NCBI RefSeq assembly: GCF_013385635.1
Contig: NZ_JACAPR010000011.1
Coordinates: 434,001 to 498,000 of the forward strand
Direction: 5' to 3'
DNA from: Pseudomonas gingeri
GTDB lineage: Bacteria; Pseudomonadota; Gammaproteobacteria; Pseudomonadales; Pseudomonadaceae
Length of the DNA stretch: 64,000 nt
In this document: positions 32,652 through 41,586 of the stretch, piece by piece
Numbering within the stretch: the first letter of the stretch is position 1
Layout of the letters: the number at the start of each line of letters is the position of its first letter
Position numbers and translations under genes: made by a program
Notes under the pieces: generated by a model
Seen by the model: only the letters and a program-made list of their open reading frames with translations
Told to the model about the DNA's origin: nothing
The model's database searches: none

Positions 32652-33617
32652 TCAAGTCAGTGCACAGCGCAATGTTTCACCGCGCAGGCCGCGCGAGGCT
32701 TCCTCGCTGGCCAGGCGCTGCAGGGTGTCGACCGAGGCGTCCGAAAAAAACGCCGCATGGGGCGACATCAGCACATGGGGCGCCGTGCGCAGTGGTGAAG
32801 CCGCAGGCAGCGGTTCCTGCTCGAAGACATCCAGTCCGGCGCCGCCGAGGTGGCCGCCGACCAGGGCGGCGCTCAACGCCGTTTCGTCAACCAGGCCACC
32901 ACGGGAGCAGTTGATCAGGATCGCCCCGCGAGGCATGCGCGCCATGGCGGCGGCATCGATGACATGACGGGTTTCGGGGGTCAGCGGTACATGCAGCGAC
33001 AGCACGTTGGCCGCGCTGATGACCTCTTCGCGCGACATCGGCTCGATCCCGGCGGCACGTGCCTGCTGGTTGGTGACATAGGGGTCGTAGCCGACGATAC
33101 GGCAGCCGAACACCGCCATGCGGGTTGCGTAGGCACGGGCAATGCGCCCCAGGCCGATCAGGCCAACGGTGGTGTCGCGCAACGAGCGCACGCCATCGAC
33201 CATCTGCGCGATCTTCCATTCTCCGCCACGGATGCCCGTGCCGTAGTGGTCGAGTTTGCGTGCCAGGGCCAGGGTCATGGCGGCGGCATGGTCGGCCACT
33301 TCTTCGATGCCGTAGTCCGGCACGTTGCACACGTGCACACCGACCTCCCTGGCCGCGGCGAGATCGACGTTATCGACCCCGACGCCGTAGCGCACGATCA
33401 CCGCGCCCGGTGCCATCGCCTGCATCACGCGGCGGGTCATCGGTGCGAAGTTGTTCAGTACGGCGTGGGCACCGCGTACCGCTTCCAGGGTGTCCTCTTC
33501 GGTACGGCACTGATGCTCGAAGAACTCGGCACCGACAGCGTCTGCCGCGGCTTTTTCATGACGGGTATTGCCGAAGGCCTGGTCGGTGACCACCAGTTTC
33601 ATCGTGTTCCGGCTCAT
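32652..33617 (-). CDS. D-2-hydroxyacid dehydrogenase (CtBP-like)
   Basis: 321 residues. The NAD site is GLIGLGRIARAYA near residue 150 (GxGxxA). Catalytic residues are visible as NCSRGGLVDE (Arg near 233), DVFEQEP (Glu near 262) and SPHAAFFSD (His near 281). It interconverts a 2-oxoacid and 2-hydroxyacid, possibly a sugar-derived oxoacid. Its start overlaps the FAH gene stop by 4 bp. An internal ATG at 33602 is an alternative start. Confidence 0.84.
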   Translation of the reverse strand: MSRNTMKLVVTDQAFGNTRHEKAAADAVGAEFFEHQCRTEEDTLEAVRGAHAVLNNFAPMTRRVMQAMAPGAVIVRYGVGVDNVDLAAAREVGVHVCNVPDYGIEEVADHAAAMTLALARKLDHYGTGIRGGEWKIAQMVDGVRSLRDTTVGLIGLGRIARAYATRMAVFGCRIVGYDPYVTNQQARAAGIEPMSREEVISAANVLSLHVPLTPETRHVIDAAAMARMPRGAILINCSRGGLVDETALSAALVGGHLGGAGLDVFEQEPLPAASPLRTAPHVLMSPHAAFFSDASVDTLQRLASEEASRGLRGETLRCALT

Positions 33618-34756
33618 AGCAGCCCCCGTTTTGCCAGGTTGCGCATCAGCGCGCGGGTGCCGTAGGTCCAGGGCGCGGCCTCGTCGGAGTAGACGACGGT
33701 GTTGCGCAGGGTGCCCAGCAGTGGCGTCGAGATTTCCACCAGGTCACCGGCCTTGTGGGTAAAGCCGGAGCCCTTTTGTTCACGATCCTGGGTCGGCGCG
33801 AACATGGTGCCGAGAAACAGCATGAAACCATCGGGGTACTGGTGCGAGGCGTTGCGTGTCTGCGCCACCAGGTTGGCCGGCTTGCGGCTGATCTCGGCCA
33901 TGTTCGAGCCGCCCGACATTTCAAAGCCATCCAGGCCGCTGACGGAGAGCGTCAGGGTGGCGTTTTCAATATCGCTGAGGGTGAAGTGCTCATCGAACAG
34001 GCGGATGAACGGGCCGATCGAGCAGGACGCATTGTTGTCCTTGGCCTTGCCCAGCAGCAGGGCCGAGCGTCCTTCCACGTCGCGCAGGTTGACGTCGTTG
34101 CCCAGGGTGGCGCCACGGATATTGCCCTGGCTGTCCACCGCCAGCACGACTTCGGGCTCGGGGTTGTTCCATTCCGAGATCCGGTTGATGCCCACCTGCG
34201 CGCCATAGCCGACCGCCGCCATGGGCTGCGATTTGGTGAACACTTCGGCGTCCGGACCGATACCGACTTCCAGGTACTGCGACCAGAGACCTTCGGCGAT
34301 CAGCGCTGCCTTGATCTCGGCGGCCTTGGGCGAACCGGCCTGGACATTGGAAAGGCTGTCGCCGATCAGCGAGCCGATCCGCGCCCGCAGTTCATTGGCG
34401 CGGGCCGGATCGCCGGCGGTGCGTTCGTCGATCACACGCTCGACCATGCTCCGGGCGAACGTCACGCCGCAGGCTTTGAGGGCCTGGAAATCGCACGGCG
34501 CCAGCAGGCAAGGGCGGCCGGAGTGGTAGCCCATCTCGGAGGGATCGAGGATCAGGTCGGCCAGATCGCCGACCGCTTCGCCGGTCAGTGAATCGAAGCG
34601 TTGCGCCGGGTTGTTGTCGAGAAAGTCGGCCATCGAGATCACCGAATCGGTGATGTCGATCAGCAGGTTGTCCCGCAGGATGACCACGGAGGGGCCTTTG
34701 CCTGGGAGCCAGACCCGACCGACCAGTTTGGCGTGTTTGAGCGAGGTGGGCAGCAT
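33614..34756 (-). CDS. FAH-family 2-keto-3-deoxy-pentonate dehydratase-like protein (AraD1-like)
   Basis: 380 residues. The C-terminal FAH domain holds the metal site ISEWNNPEPEVVLAVD (Glu-x-Glu) and GATLGNDVNLRDVEGRS, LGKAKDNNASCSIGPF. These segments and the length fit AraD1-type L-2-keto-3-deoxyarabonate dehydratases of non-phosphorylative pentose pathways, which yield 2-oxoglutarate semialdehyde. A matching semialdehyde dehydrogenase is encoded at 44161-45675. First gene of its run, divergent from the aldehyde dehydrogenase at 35043. Confidence 0.8.
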   Translation of the reverse strand: MLPTSLKHAKLVGRVWLPGKGPSVVILRDNLLIDITDSVISMADFLDNNPAQRFDSLTGEAVGDLADLILDPSEMGYHSGRPCLLAPCDFQALKACGVTFARSMVERVIDERTAGDPARANELRARIGSLIGDSLSNVQAGSPKAAEIKAALIAEGLWSQYLEVGIGPDAEVFTKSQPMAAVGYGAQVGINRISEWNNPEPEVVLAVDSQGNIRGATLGNDVNLRDVEGRSALLLGKAKDNNASCSIGPFIRLFDEHFTLSDIENATLTLSVSGLDGFEMSGGSNMAEISRKPANLVAQTRNASHQYPDGFMLFLGTMFAPTQDREQKGSGFTHKAGDLVEISTPLLGTLRNTVVYSDEAAPWTYGTRALMRNLAKRGLL

Positions 34757-34781
34757 GAGCGGTTTCCTTATTGTTGATATC

Positions 34782-34792
34782 TAGTAATGCTA
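34782..34792. promoter_or_regulatory. TAGnAnTnCTA operator candidate (copy 1)
   Basis: TAGTAATGCTA is 26 bp upstream of the FAH start. Its reverse complement matches the site at 34977-34987 at 10 of 11 bases. Likely targets for the RpiR protein encoded at 38740 (inference). Confidence 0.45.
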
Positions 34793-34976
34793 CGTTTCGA
34801 TTTTGAGCACGGTCAAGCGATCTTGCATGAAAGAAATCGGCATTTTTCCGTGTTTTTTCTCGTTTTATAGCTAATATTTTGAAAAATAAGGCGAATATTA
34901 AGTGTTTCAGACTTTGGGCGACGATGGGGGTATGGCGCCTGTTCGGGCAAATTTCGAAAGGGCTATTGCAAAAAGC

Positions 34977-34987
34977 TAGCAATACTA
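34977..34987. promoter_or_regulatory. TAGnAnTnCTA operator candidate (copy 2)
   Basis: TAGCAATACTA followed by TATTTTTGAAT, 56 bp upstream of the aldehyde dehydrogenase start. The 286-bp divergent region between the two copies is markedly AT-rich. Confidence 0.45.
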
Positions 34988-35042
34988 TATTTTTGAATCA
35001 AGTCAGTGGTTCCACCGCAGAGAAAGGCGACGGAGAAGTCCC

Positions 35043-36527
35043 ATGCATAACAATAATTCTCTCTACGAGTCGATTGCCGCCCTGGAAGGCGCCTTGTTTA
35101 TCAATGGTGAGCTGCGCAAAGGCGCAGGCGCTCGCTTGCCGGTGGAGAATCCGGCGACCGGAGAACTGATCGGCCATATCGCCGCCGCGACCCCGCAAGA
35201 GATCGAAGAGGCGGTGTCTGCCGCCCATCGCGCCTTTGCTTCCTGGTCCCGCGAGCTGCCGAAGACCCGGGCCAGCGCCTTGCATCGCCTGGGCGAACTG
35301 ATCGCTGCCGATGCGCAGCACATGGCGCGGATCATGACCCTGGAGCAGGGCAAGCCGGTCAACGAAGCCAAGGGCGAAGTGCTCAAGCTCGCCGAGGCCT
35401 GCCACTTCTATGCCGAAGAAGCGACCCGCGTGCATGGTGAGATCGTGCCCAACGATCAGCCGGGCTTTCAAAGCCTGGTGGTACGCGAGCCGATCGGTGT
35501 CGTTGCGGCGATCACGCCCTGGAACTACCCGGCCGAACTGGTGGGCTGGAAGCTGTGCGCCAGCCTGGCCTCGGGCTGCACCATTGTGGTCAAGCCGGCT
35601 GAACTGACGCCCTACACCGCCCTGATGATCGCCGGCAAATGCGCCGAGGCCGGTATCCCGGCCGGTGTGGTGAACGTATTGACCGGCAAGGGCTCGCAGG
35701 TCGGGCAGGCACTGGTCGAACACCCGCGGGTCAGCAAGGTGGCTTTTACCGGCTCCAGCGCGGTCGGCCTGCATATCCAGCGCAGTTGCCCGCAGGTCAA
35801 GCGCCTGTCCCTTGAGCTGGGCGGCAATTGCCCCATGGTGGTGACCGCCAGCGCCGATGTGGATGCGGCGGTCAAGGGGGCCACGCGACGCAGTTTCCGT
35901 AACTGCGGGCAGATCTGCATTGCCATCAACCGCATCTATGTCCATCGTTCCATTTATGCAGCGTTCGTCAGCAAGCTGGGGGCGGCCGCCGATGCACTGA
36001 CGGTGCGCAACGGTCTGGAAGATCCCGCCGCCGACCTGGGGGCCATGGCTTCCGCCGAGCCCCTGGGCAAGACCCGTGCGCACCTGGAGGATGCCTTGGT
36101 CAAGGGCGCACGGCTGGTTGCCGGTGGCAAGGCACCGCAAGGCGGCGAATTTGCCAATGGGCATTTCTTCCGGCCGACGGTGGTCGCCGATTGCACGCAT
36201 CAGATGCTGGTGATGACCGAGGAAACCTTCGGCCCGCTGGTGGGCGTCATGCCCTTTGACGATCTCGCCGAGGCGATCGAGCTGGCCAACGACACGCCTT
36301 ACGGCCTGGCCTCTTATGTCTACGCCCGGGACCTGACCGACATCCATACCCTGTCGGCGCAGCTGGACTATGGCAATGTCGCCATCAATAACGTCGATGC
36401 CGGGATCATGAATGCCCCCTACGGTGGGCGCAAACAGAGTGGCGTGGGTTACGAACACGGTCGCGAAGGGCTGCTGGAGTACTTCAACTTCAAGCATGTC
36501 CGTCTGCACCATGGCGTCGGGAACTGA
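35043..36527 (+). CDS. NAD(P)-dependent aldehyde dehydrogenase (SSADH-like)
   Basis: 494 residues. Family motifs: TPWNYPAELVGWKLCASLASGC near 158-180 with the conserved Asn, the catalytic Glu in LELGGNCPMV near 258, and Cys in RNCGQICIAINR near 291. These match succinate-semialdehyde and glycolaldehyde dehydrogenases. First gene of a plus-strand operon ending with the 2-oxoglutarate-semialdehyde dehydrogenase. The exact aldehyde is unknown; a two- to five-carbon sugar-derived aldehyde is likely. GGAG precedes the ATG. Confidence 0.87.
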   Translation: MHNNNSLYESIAALEGALFINGELRKGAGARLPVENPATGELIGHIAAATPQEIEEAVSAAHRAFASWSRELPKTRASALHRLGELIAADAQHMARIMTLEQGKPVNEAKGEVLKLAEACHFYAEEATRVHGEIVPNDQPGFQSLVVREPIGVVAAITPWNYPAELVGWKLCASLASGCTIVVKPAELTPYTALMIAGKCAEAGIPAGVVNVLTGKGSQVGQALVEHPRVSKVAFTGSSAVGLHIQRSCPQVKRLSLELGGNCPMVVTASADVDAAVKGATRRSFRNCGQICIAINRIYVHRSIYAAFVSKLGAAADALTVRNGLEDPAADLGAMASAEPLGKTRAHLEDALVKGARLVAGGKAPQGGEFANGHFFRPTVVADCTHQMLVMTEETFGPLVGVMPFDDLAEAIELANDTPYGLASYVYARDLTDIHTLSAQLDYGNVAINNVDAGIMNAPYGGRKQSGVGYEHGREGLLEYFNFKHVRLHHGVGN

Positions 36528-36530
36528 GCC

Positions 36531-38045
36531 ATGCAGGCGCTTATTGGCATCGATATCGGCACCTCGGGCTGCAAGGCATTGCTGCTCGACGTCCATGGCG
36601 CGGTGATTGCCGCCGACACGGCGACGTATCCGCTTTCTCAACCGCGACCCGGCTGGACCGAGCAGGACCCTGAACTGTGGATCGACGGCGCCCGGCGCGC
36701 CATCGCCGGTGTGCTGGCCAAGGCCTCCGGTGTGGAACTGCTCGGCATCGGCCTGTCCGGACAGATGCACGGGCTGGTGCCGCTCGATGCGGCGCAGCAG
36801 GTGCTGCGCCCGGCGATCCTGTGGAACGACCAGCGCAACGCCGCGGAGTGCGAGTGGATCACCGATACCGCCGGCGGCCTGGACGGGTTGCTGGCGGCCA
36901 CCGACAACCGCATGCTGGTGGGTTATACCGGCGGCAAGATTGTCTGGATGCAGCGGCACGAGCCCGAGCTTTTCGCACGCCTGACCACTGTGCTCAATCC
37001 CAAGGACTACCTGCGCCTGCGCCTGACCGGTGAAGTCGCCAGCGAAGTCTCCGACGCTTCGGGCACGGGCCTGTTCAATGTGCGTTCGCGGCAATGGGCG
37101 AGTGGGCTGATCGAGCAACTGAGGATCGATCCCGGGCTGTTGCCGCCGGTGTTCGAGTCGCAGGTGATTTCGGCGCGGGTCAGTGCCACGGGCGCCGCGT
37201 TGTTCGGCCTGCCCGTGGGTACGCCGGTGGCCGGCGGCGGCGGCGATTCGGTGATCCAGACCCTCGGCTCCGGCGTGATCGCACCGGGCGAATTGCAGAC
37301 CACCATCGGCACGGCAGGCATTCTCGCCGCCGCCCTGGATGAGCCCCGGGACAATCCGGACGGGCGTTTGCAGATTTTCTGCAACGTCGCCGCGGACAAA
37401 TGGCATTGCATGGGCGTGTCGCTGAACGCCGGTGGTTCGATGAACTGGTTTCGCGACACCTTCTGTGCGGACGCCAGCGGCGTCGTGCCGTCATTCGAGC
37501 AGATCGTCGCCGAAGCGGCGAAGAGCCCGGCCGGCGCCCATGGCCTGCTGTTCCTTCCCTATTTGAACGGTGAGCGCTGCCCGCATCCCGATCCGCTGTT
37601 GCGTGCCGCCTTCGTCGGCCTGACCGCGCGCCATGGCCGGGGCGACATGGCCCGTGCCGTCATGGAAGGGGCGGTACATGCCCTGGCCGATATGCATGCC
37701 CTGATGAAGCCCCTGGGTATCGACGGCCATGTGATCAAGGCCTCCGGTGGCGGCGCGCGTTCGCCGCTGTGGCGCCAGTTGCAGGCGGATATCTTCGGTT
37801 GCGACGTGCTGACCACCGAAGGGGCCGCCGAGGGCGCGGCGTTCGGCGCGGCGTTGGTGGCCGGGCTGGCGGTGGGGGTCTGGGCTGATCCGGCGAGTGC
37901 GGCGGCGAGCTGTCGCGCCATTACCCGCCAGGCGCCCGATGGCGCGACGGCCGAGGTCTTCGCCCGTGCCCATCGCCTCTATCACAGCCTTTATCCGACG
38001 CTCAGGGAAACCTTCGCAGAGCTCGGTGCGCCCATTTTCGATTAG
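36531..38045 (+). CDS. xylB: Xylulokinase
   Basis: 504 residues of the FGGY kinase family. It opens with IGIDIGTSGCKALLLD, then GLSGQMHGLVPLD near 77-89 typical of XylB, WNDQRNAAEC near 99, AGGGGDSVIQTLGSG, and KASGGGARSPLWRQLQADIF near 403-422. It phosphorylates D-xylulose to D-xylulose 5-phosphate for the pentose phosphate pathway. It follows the aldehyde dehydrogenase gene by 3 bp. Its substrate could come from xylitol or D-arabitol via the dehydrogenases at 30810-32615. Confidence 0.9.
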   Translation: MQALIGIDIGTSGCKALLLDVHGAVIAADTATYPLSQPRPGWTEQDPELWIDGARRAIAGVLAKASGVELLGIGLSGQMHGLVPLDAAQQVLRPAILWNDQRNAAECEWITDTAGGLDGLLAATDNRMLVGYTGGKIVWMQRHEPELFARLTTVLNPKDYLRLRLTGEVASEVSDASGTGLFNVRSRQWASGLIEQLRIDPGLLPPVFESQVISARVSATGAALFGLPVGTPVAGGGGDSVIQTLGSGVIAPGELQTTIGTAGILAAALDEPRDNPDGRLQIFCNVAADKWHCMGVSLNAGGSMNWFRDTFCADASGVVPSFEQIVAEAAKSPAGAHGLLFLPYLNGERCPHPDPLLRAAFVGLTARHGRGDMARAVMEGAVHALADMHALMKPLGIDGHVIKASGGGARSPLWRQLQADIFGCDVLTTEGAAEGAAFGAALVAGLAVGVWADPASAAASCRAITRQAPDGATAEVFARAHRLYHSLYPTLRETFAELGAPIFD

Positions 38046-38068
38046 TCATTTTTTCTGGAGTCTGATTC

Positions 38069-38743
38069 ATGTCCGTCTATTGCGCGCTGATTTTCGATCT
38101 TGACGGGACGCTTATCGACAGTGCGTCCGATATCGCGAAGGCCTTGAATATCGGTTTCGCGTTGAACGGCTGGCCCGAACTCGATCCGGCGCATGTCGAG
38201 ACGTTTCTCGGCAACGGGCCGCGGCGGCTGATCGTCGACATCCTCGAAGACCTTGCGATTCCTTACGACGACTCCCAGGTACAGCGTGCCTTCGATGGCT
38301 ACCTGCAGGCCTATATGGACGATCCGGCGGGGCGCACGCGGTTTTTCCCGCATGTGCGTGAAGACCTCCAGGCCCTGCGCGAAGCCGGTATCCGCCTGGG
38401 TATCTGTACCAACAAGAACCACGCCGTTACCGGCAAGGTCCTGGAACAGCTGGGGCTGGCGGACTTGTTCGAGGTGGCCCTGGGCGCCGATGCGGTGCCG
38501 GCGTGCAAGCCGGATCCCGGGCATTTGCTGGCCGTGGCGCAGGCGATGGACCTGGCTTCGGACGAGTGGGCCTATGTCGGTGACACCCGTGTCGACCAGA
38601 TGACCGCCTATGCGGCGGGTGTGCCGTTCTTCGTGGTGCCCTGGGGCGGTGGTCCCCATGTGGACATTTGCGCGGAGCAGCGCTTGAACCGTCTGGCCGA
38701 TCTGTTACAACGCAGCCCACTAATCGTCAAGGAGCGGGTATGA
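38069..38743 (+). CDS. HAD-family phosphatase, phosphoglycolate phosphatase-like
   Basis: 224 residues. HAD motifs: IFDLDGTLIDS (nucleophile Asp near residue 9), LGICTNKNH (motif II, near 110), KPDPGHLL (Lys) and YVGDTRVDQ (motif IV). The helical cap places it with Gph-type enzymes. It may dephosphorylate 2-phosphoglycolate or a sugar phosphate formed in this pathway. Its stop overlaps the RpiR start by 4 bp. Confidence 0.83.
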   Translation: MSVYCALIFDLDGTLIDSASDIAKALNIGFALNGWPELDPAHVETFLGNGPRRLIVDILEDLAIPYDDSQVQRAFDGYLQAYMDDPAGRTRFFPHVREDLQALREAGIRLGICTNKNHAVTGKVLEQLGLADLFEVALGADAVPACKPDPGHLLAVAQAMDLASDEWAYVGDTRVDQMTAYAAGVPFFVVPWGGGPHVDICAEQRLNRLADLLQRSPLIVKERV

Positions 38744-39579
38744 CCGTCAGTTTGCTGCAACGCATCATTCTTGAAAGCAAAGACATGCACCGGGCCGAGC
38801 GTCGGGTGGCCAACTTCGTTTCCACTTCGCCTTCGAAAGTCCTGCAGATGAGCATGGCCAAGCTCTCGGAAACCTGTTCGGTCAGCGACCCGACCGTGAT
38901 GCGTTTCTGCCGGCGCTTCGGTTTCGAGAGCTATCAGGAATTGAAGCTGCACCTGGTACAGAGCCTGGTGCCGTCGGCGCCTTTTGCCTACGAGCAGATC
39001 ATTCCCGATGACAGCATCGACAACATCGTGCGCAAGACCTGTCGCAACTCGCTGAATGCGATCCAGCGCCTGGCCGAGGACCTGGCACCCGAACGGGTGG
39101 CCGAAGGTGCCCGGCTGCTGCAGGCGGCGAGCTGGATCGGCATCTACGCCACGGGAATTTCCGTGGTCAACGCCCTGGATGCCGAGCACAAGTTCCAGCG
39201 CCTGGGCCTGCGCTGCCAGGCACTGCTGGGCAGCAAGCGCCAGGAGATGCATGCCGAAGGCGCGCGGGCGGGCGAAGTGGCGCTGATCTTTTCCCAGTCC
39301 GGCCACACCCGGCAGATGGTCGACGTCGCCACCGCCGCCCGCAAGGCCGGGGCCAAGGTGGTGTCCATTGCCGCCGATGACAGTCCCCTGTCACGGGTCT
39401 CCGATGTGCTGATCGCGGTCAAGCCCTATGAACATACCGAACTGATGACGCCCCTGGCATCGCGGCTGAACCATCACCTGGTGACCAACATGCTGGTAGC
39501 CGCCATCGCCGTCGCCAGTGGCAGCCAGTTCCCTGATCAACTGACCGCCCTCGACTCATGGCGGACCGACAAGATTTGA
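38740..39579 (+). CDS. RpiR-family transcriptional regulator
   Basis: 279 residues. The N-terminal RpiR helix-turn-helix (HRAERRVANFVSTSPSKVLQMSMAKLSETCSVSDPTVMRFCRRFGF) is followed by a SIS domain (WIGIYATGISVVNALDAEHKFQ, LIFSQSGHTRQMVD) that binds sugar phosphates. AAGGAG precedes ATG 38740, overlapping the phosphatase stop. It is embedded in the operon it probably controls. Candidate sites TAGnAnTnCTA lie in the divergent promoter region and a related ATAGTATT is before the sugar-binding-protein gene. Confidence 0.88.
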   Translation: MTVSLLQRIILESKDMHRAERRVANFVSTSPSKVLQMSMAKLSETCSVSDPTVMRFCRRFGFESYQELKLHLVQSLVPSAPFAYEQIIPDDSIDNIVRKTCRNSLNAIQRLAEDLAPERVAEGARLLQAASWIGIYATGISVVNALDAEHKFQRLGLRCQALLGSKRQEMHAEGARAGEVALIFSQSGHTRQMVDVATAARKAGAKVVSIAADDSPLSRVSDVLIAVKPYEHTELMTPLASRLNHHLVTNMLVAAIAVASGSQFPDQLTALDSWRTDKI

Positions 39580-39620
39580 CCCCCATGACCTGTGGGGAAA
39601 CTGCCCGATAGGAGTAGCAG

Positions 39621-40331
39621 ATGAGTAACCAACAGAACGAAGCGAAGAAGGTCGCCGCCCGCCGGGTGATCGAGGAGTTCGTGCGTGATGGCATGAAACT
39701 GGGCCTGGGGTCCGGCACCACCTCGCATTTCTTCGTTCGCGAACTGGGCAAGCATGTCGCCAATGGCCTGCAACTGACCTGCACCACCACCTCCCGCTCG
39801 ACCAACGATGTGGCGCGGGAAGTGGGCATCGAGATCATCGATCCCAACGAGATCGGCGAGCTCGACCTGACCGTCGACGGCCCGGACGAGATCGACCGCC
39901 AGTTCAACATGATCAAGGGCGGTGGTGCCTGCCTGCTCTGGGAGAAGATCATCGCCCATGCGTCCAAACGCATGATCTGCGTGTGTGACGAGAGCAAGAT
40001 CGTCGACTGCCTGGGCCAGTTCCCGCTGCCGGTGGAAGTGGTGCAGTTCGGTTGGAAACAGACTGAGCGCCTGGTCAAGCGGGTATTGGCCCGACAGGGC
40101 ATCAACGAGGTGACGATCATTCGCCGGCTGCGCGATGGGCAGCCGGTGGTCACCGACAGCGGCAACTTCATTCTCGACTGCCATTGCGGTCCGGTCATCG
40201 GCGATCCGGCACCGCTGGAAATCGAGCTCAACCGTATTCCGGGCGTGGTCGAGAACGGCCTGTTCACTCGCGAAGCCGTTGGCATGGTGGTGGGCTGTTT
40301 CGACGGATCTTCTTACGTCCGTCTGCGATAA
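39621..40331 (+). CDS. rpiA: Ribose-5-phosphate isomerase A
   Basis: 236 residues. LGLGSGTTSHFFVRELG near 28-44 is the substrate-binding loop, VDGPDEIDRQFNMIKGGGACLLWEK near 90-114 holds the catalytic Asp/Glu/Lys, and DESKIVDCLGQFPLPVEV follows. It interconverts ribose 5-phosphate and ribulose 5-phosphate. A second copy besides the housekeeping gene is likely, serving the pentose module. 41 bp after the RpiR gene. Confidence 0.9.
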   Translation: MSNQQNEAKKVAARRVIEEFVRDGMKLGLGSGTTSHFFVRELGKHVANGLQLTCTTTSRSTNDVAREVGIEIIDPNEIGELDLTVDGPDEIDRQFNMIKGGGACLLWEKIIAHASKRMICVCDESKIVDCLGQFPLPVEVVQFGWKQTERLVKRVLARQGINEVTIIRRLRDGQPVVTDSGNFILDCHCGPVIGDPAPLEIELNRIPGVVENGLFTREAVGMVVGCFDGSSYVRLR

Positions 40332-40376
40332 CCGGTGCTCCAGGCAAGGCCGCACCTGCGTGAAACAAGGCGAAAG

Positions 40377-40384
40377 ATAGTATT
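40377..40384. promoter_or_regulatory. ATAGTATT half-site before sugar ABC genes
   Basis: ATAGTATT equals the reverse complement of the right part of the 34977 site (AATACTAT). It lies 31 bp upstream of the binding-protein start; possibly a third RpiR target. Confidence 0.3.
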
Positions 40385-40415
40385 AAACCTACAATAATAA
40401 GTCGGAGTTGATCCC

Positions 40416-41504
40416 ATGAAAAAAGTCAATCTATCTAACGTGAGCCGCCGTAGTGTGTTGGCCGGTGGTGTGGTACTTGGACTGGGCGCGATGCTGGGGC
40501 GCAGTGCCTTTGCGCAGACCCCGCTATCGGTCGCCTATTCGAACAAGAGCCTGGACTACTACTTCTTCGTCATTCAGGAGGAGTCGGTCAAGCGTGCCGT
40601 CCAGGCGCAGTCGGGCAAGTTCCAGGCGACCAACGCCAGCTTCGACACCACCACCCAACTCGGCCAATGGCAAAGCCTGATGTTGTCCCAGCCCTCGGCG
40701 ATCATCTCCGATCCCATCGACAGCCAGGCCATTGTCTCGGCCATCAAGCGTTATAACCAGCGCAAGATTCCGGTGGGCATCATCGATACCCCGGCCGACG
40801 GGGGCGATGTCGCCATTACCGTCAGTTTCGACAACTTCAAGGGCGGCGTAATGGCCGCCGAGGAAATCGTCAAGCGCCTGGTCGCCAAATACGGCAGCCC
40901 CAAGGGCACCGTACTCAATTGCTTCGGCGCCCTGGCCTCGGTGGCCTGGCGCCTGCGCAAGGAGGGCATGGACTCGGTGTTCGCCAAGTACCCGCAGATC
41001 AAGTACCTGGCCCGTCCCACCGAAGGCCTGCTGGACAAGATGCAGGCAGTGACGCTGTCGACCCTCTCCGAGTTCCCCGACCTGGACGCGGTGCATGCTC
41101 CTTCGGACTCGCCTTCGCGCGGTATCGCGGCGGCGCTCAAGCAGAAGGATCGCTGGAAGAAGGTTGGCGAGAAAGGCCATGTCATTTTCATCAATATCGA
41201 CGGTGAACCGGTGGCCCTGGACTGGATCAAGGACGGTTACATGGACGCCTGCGTGTCCCAGGACCCGGTGGCCTATGGCGGCATCGCCGTCGAAATGATC
41301 ACCAAGTATGCCCTCAATGGCCAGGCGGTACCGCTGGGCACCTACCAGAACAAGGACTACTTCTGGGAGTCGGGGGAAATTGTCCAGGGCAAGACCGGCC
41401 CGACCCTGATCATCCCGGCCTTCGTGATCAACTCCGACAACGTCGACGACAAGCGCCACTGGGGTTATGTCGCGGAGAAAGTCTGGGGCGTGCCTTCCAA
41501 GTGA
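40416..41504 (+). CDS. Sugar ABC transporter periplasmic binding protein
   Basis: 362 residues with a type 1 periplasmic-binding fold (ribose/xylose family). The leader has a twin-arginine-like SRRSVLAGGVVLGLGAM followed by SAFAQ, suggesting Tat export, unusual for this family. Body segments: QSLMLSQPSAIISDPIDSQAIVSAIKRYNQ near 90-119 and VIFINIDGEPVALDWIKDGYMDACVSQDP. It delivers a pentose or polyol to the permease/ATPase encoded next. CGGAG precedes the ATG. Confidence 0.87.
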   Translation: MKKVNLSNVSRRSVLAGGVVLGLGAMLGRSAFAQTPLSVAYSNKSLDYYFFVIQEESVKRAVQAQSGKFQATNASFDTTTQLGQWQSLMLSQPSAIISDPIDSQAIVSAIKRYNQRKIPVGIIDTPADGGDVAITVSFDNFKGGVMAAEEIVKRLVAKYGSPKGTVLNCFGALASVAWRLRKEGMDSVFAKYPQIKYLARPTEGLLDKMQAVTLSTLSEFPDLDAVHAPSDSPSRGIAAALKQKDRWKKVGEKGHVIFINIDGEPVALDWIKDGYMDACVSQDPVAYGGIAVEMITKYALNGQAVPLGTYQNKDYFWESGEIVQGKTGPTLIIPAFVINSDNVDDKRHWGYVAEKVWGVPSK

Positions 41505-41586
41505 TGGTCTCGCGGGCTGCGGTTGTCGCAGCAGAGTGAAGCTCTGCCGCGATGTTCATCCGACACGGTGATGGTGAGAAAACAAC

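Noticed and set aside
34998..37406. 802-codon antisense frame across aldehyde dehydrogenase and xylulokinase
   Set aside because: Same reason: the plus strand carries two complete enzymes with catalytic motifs.
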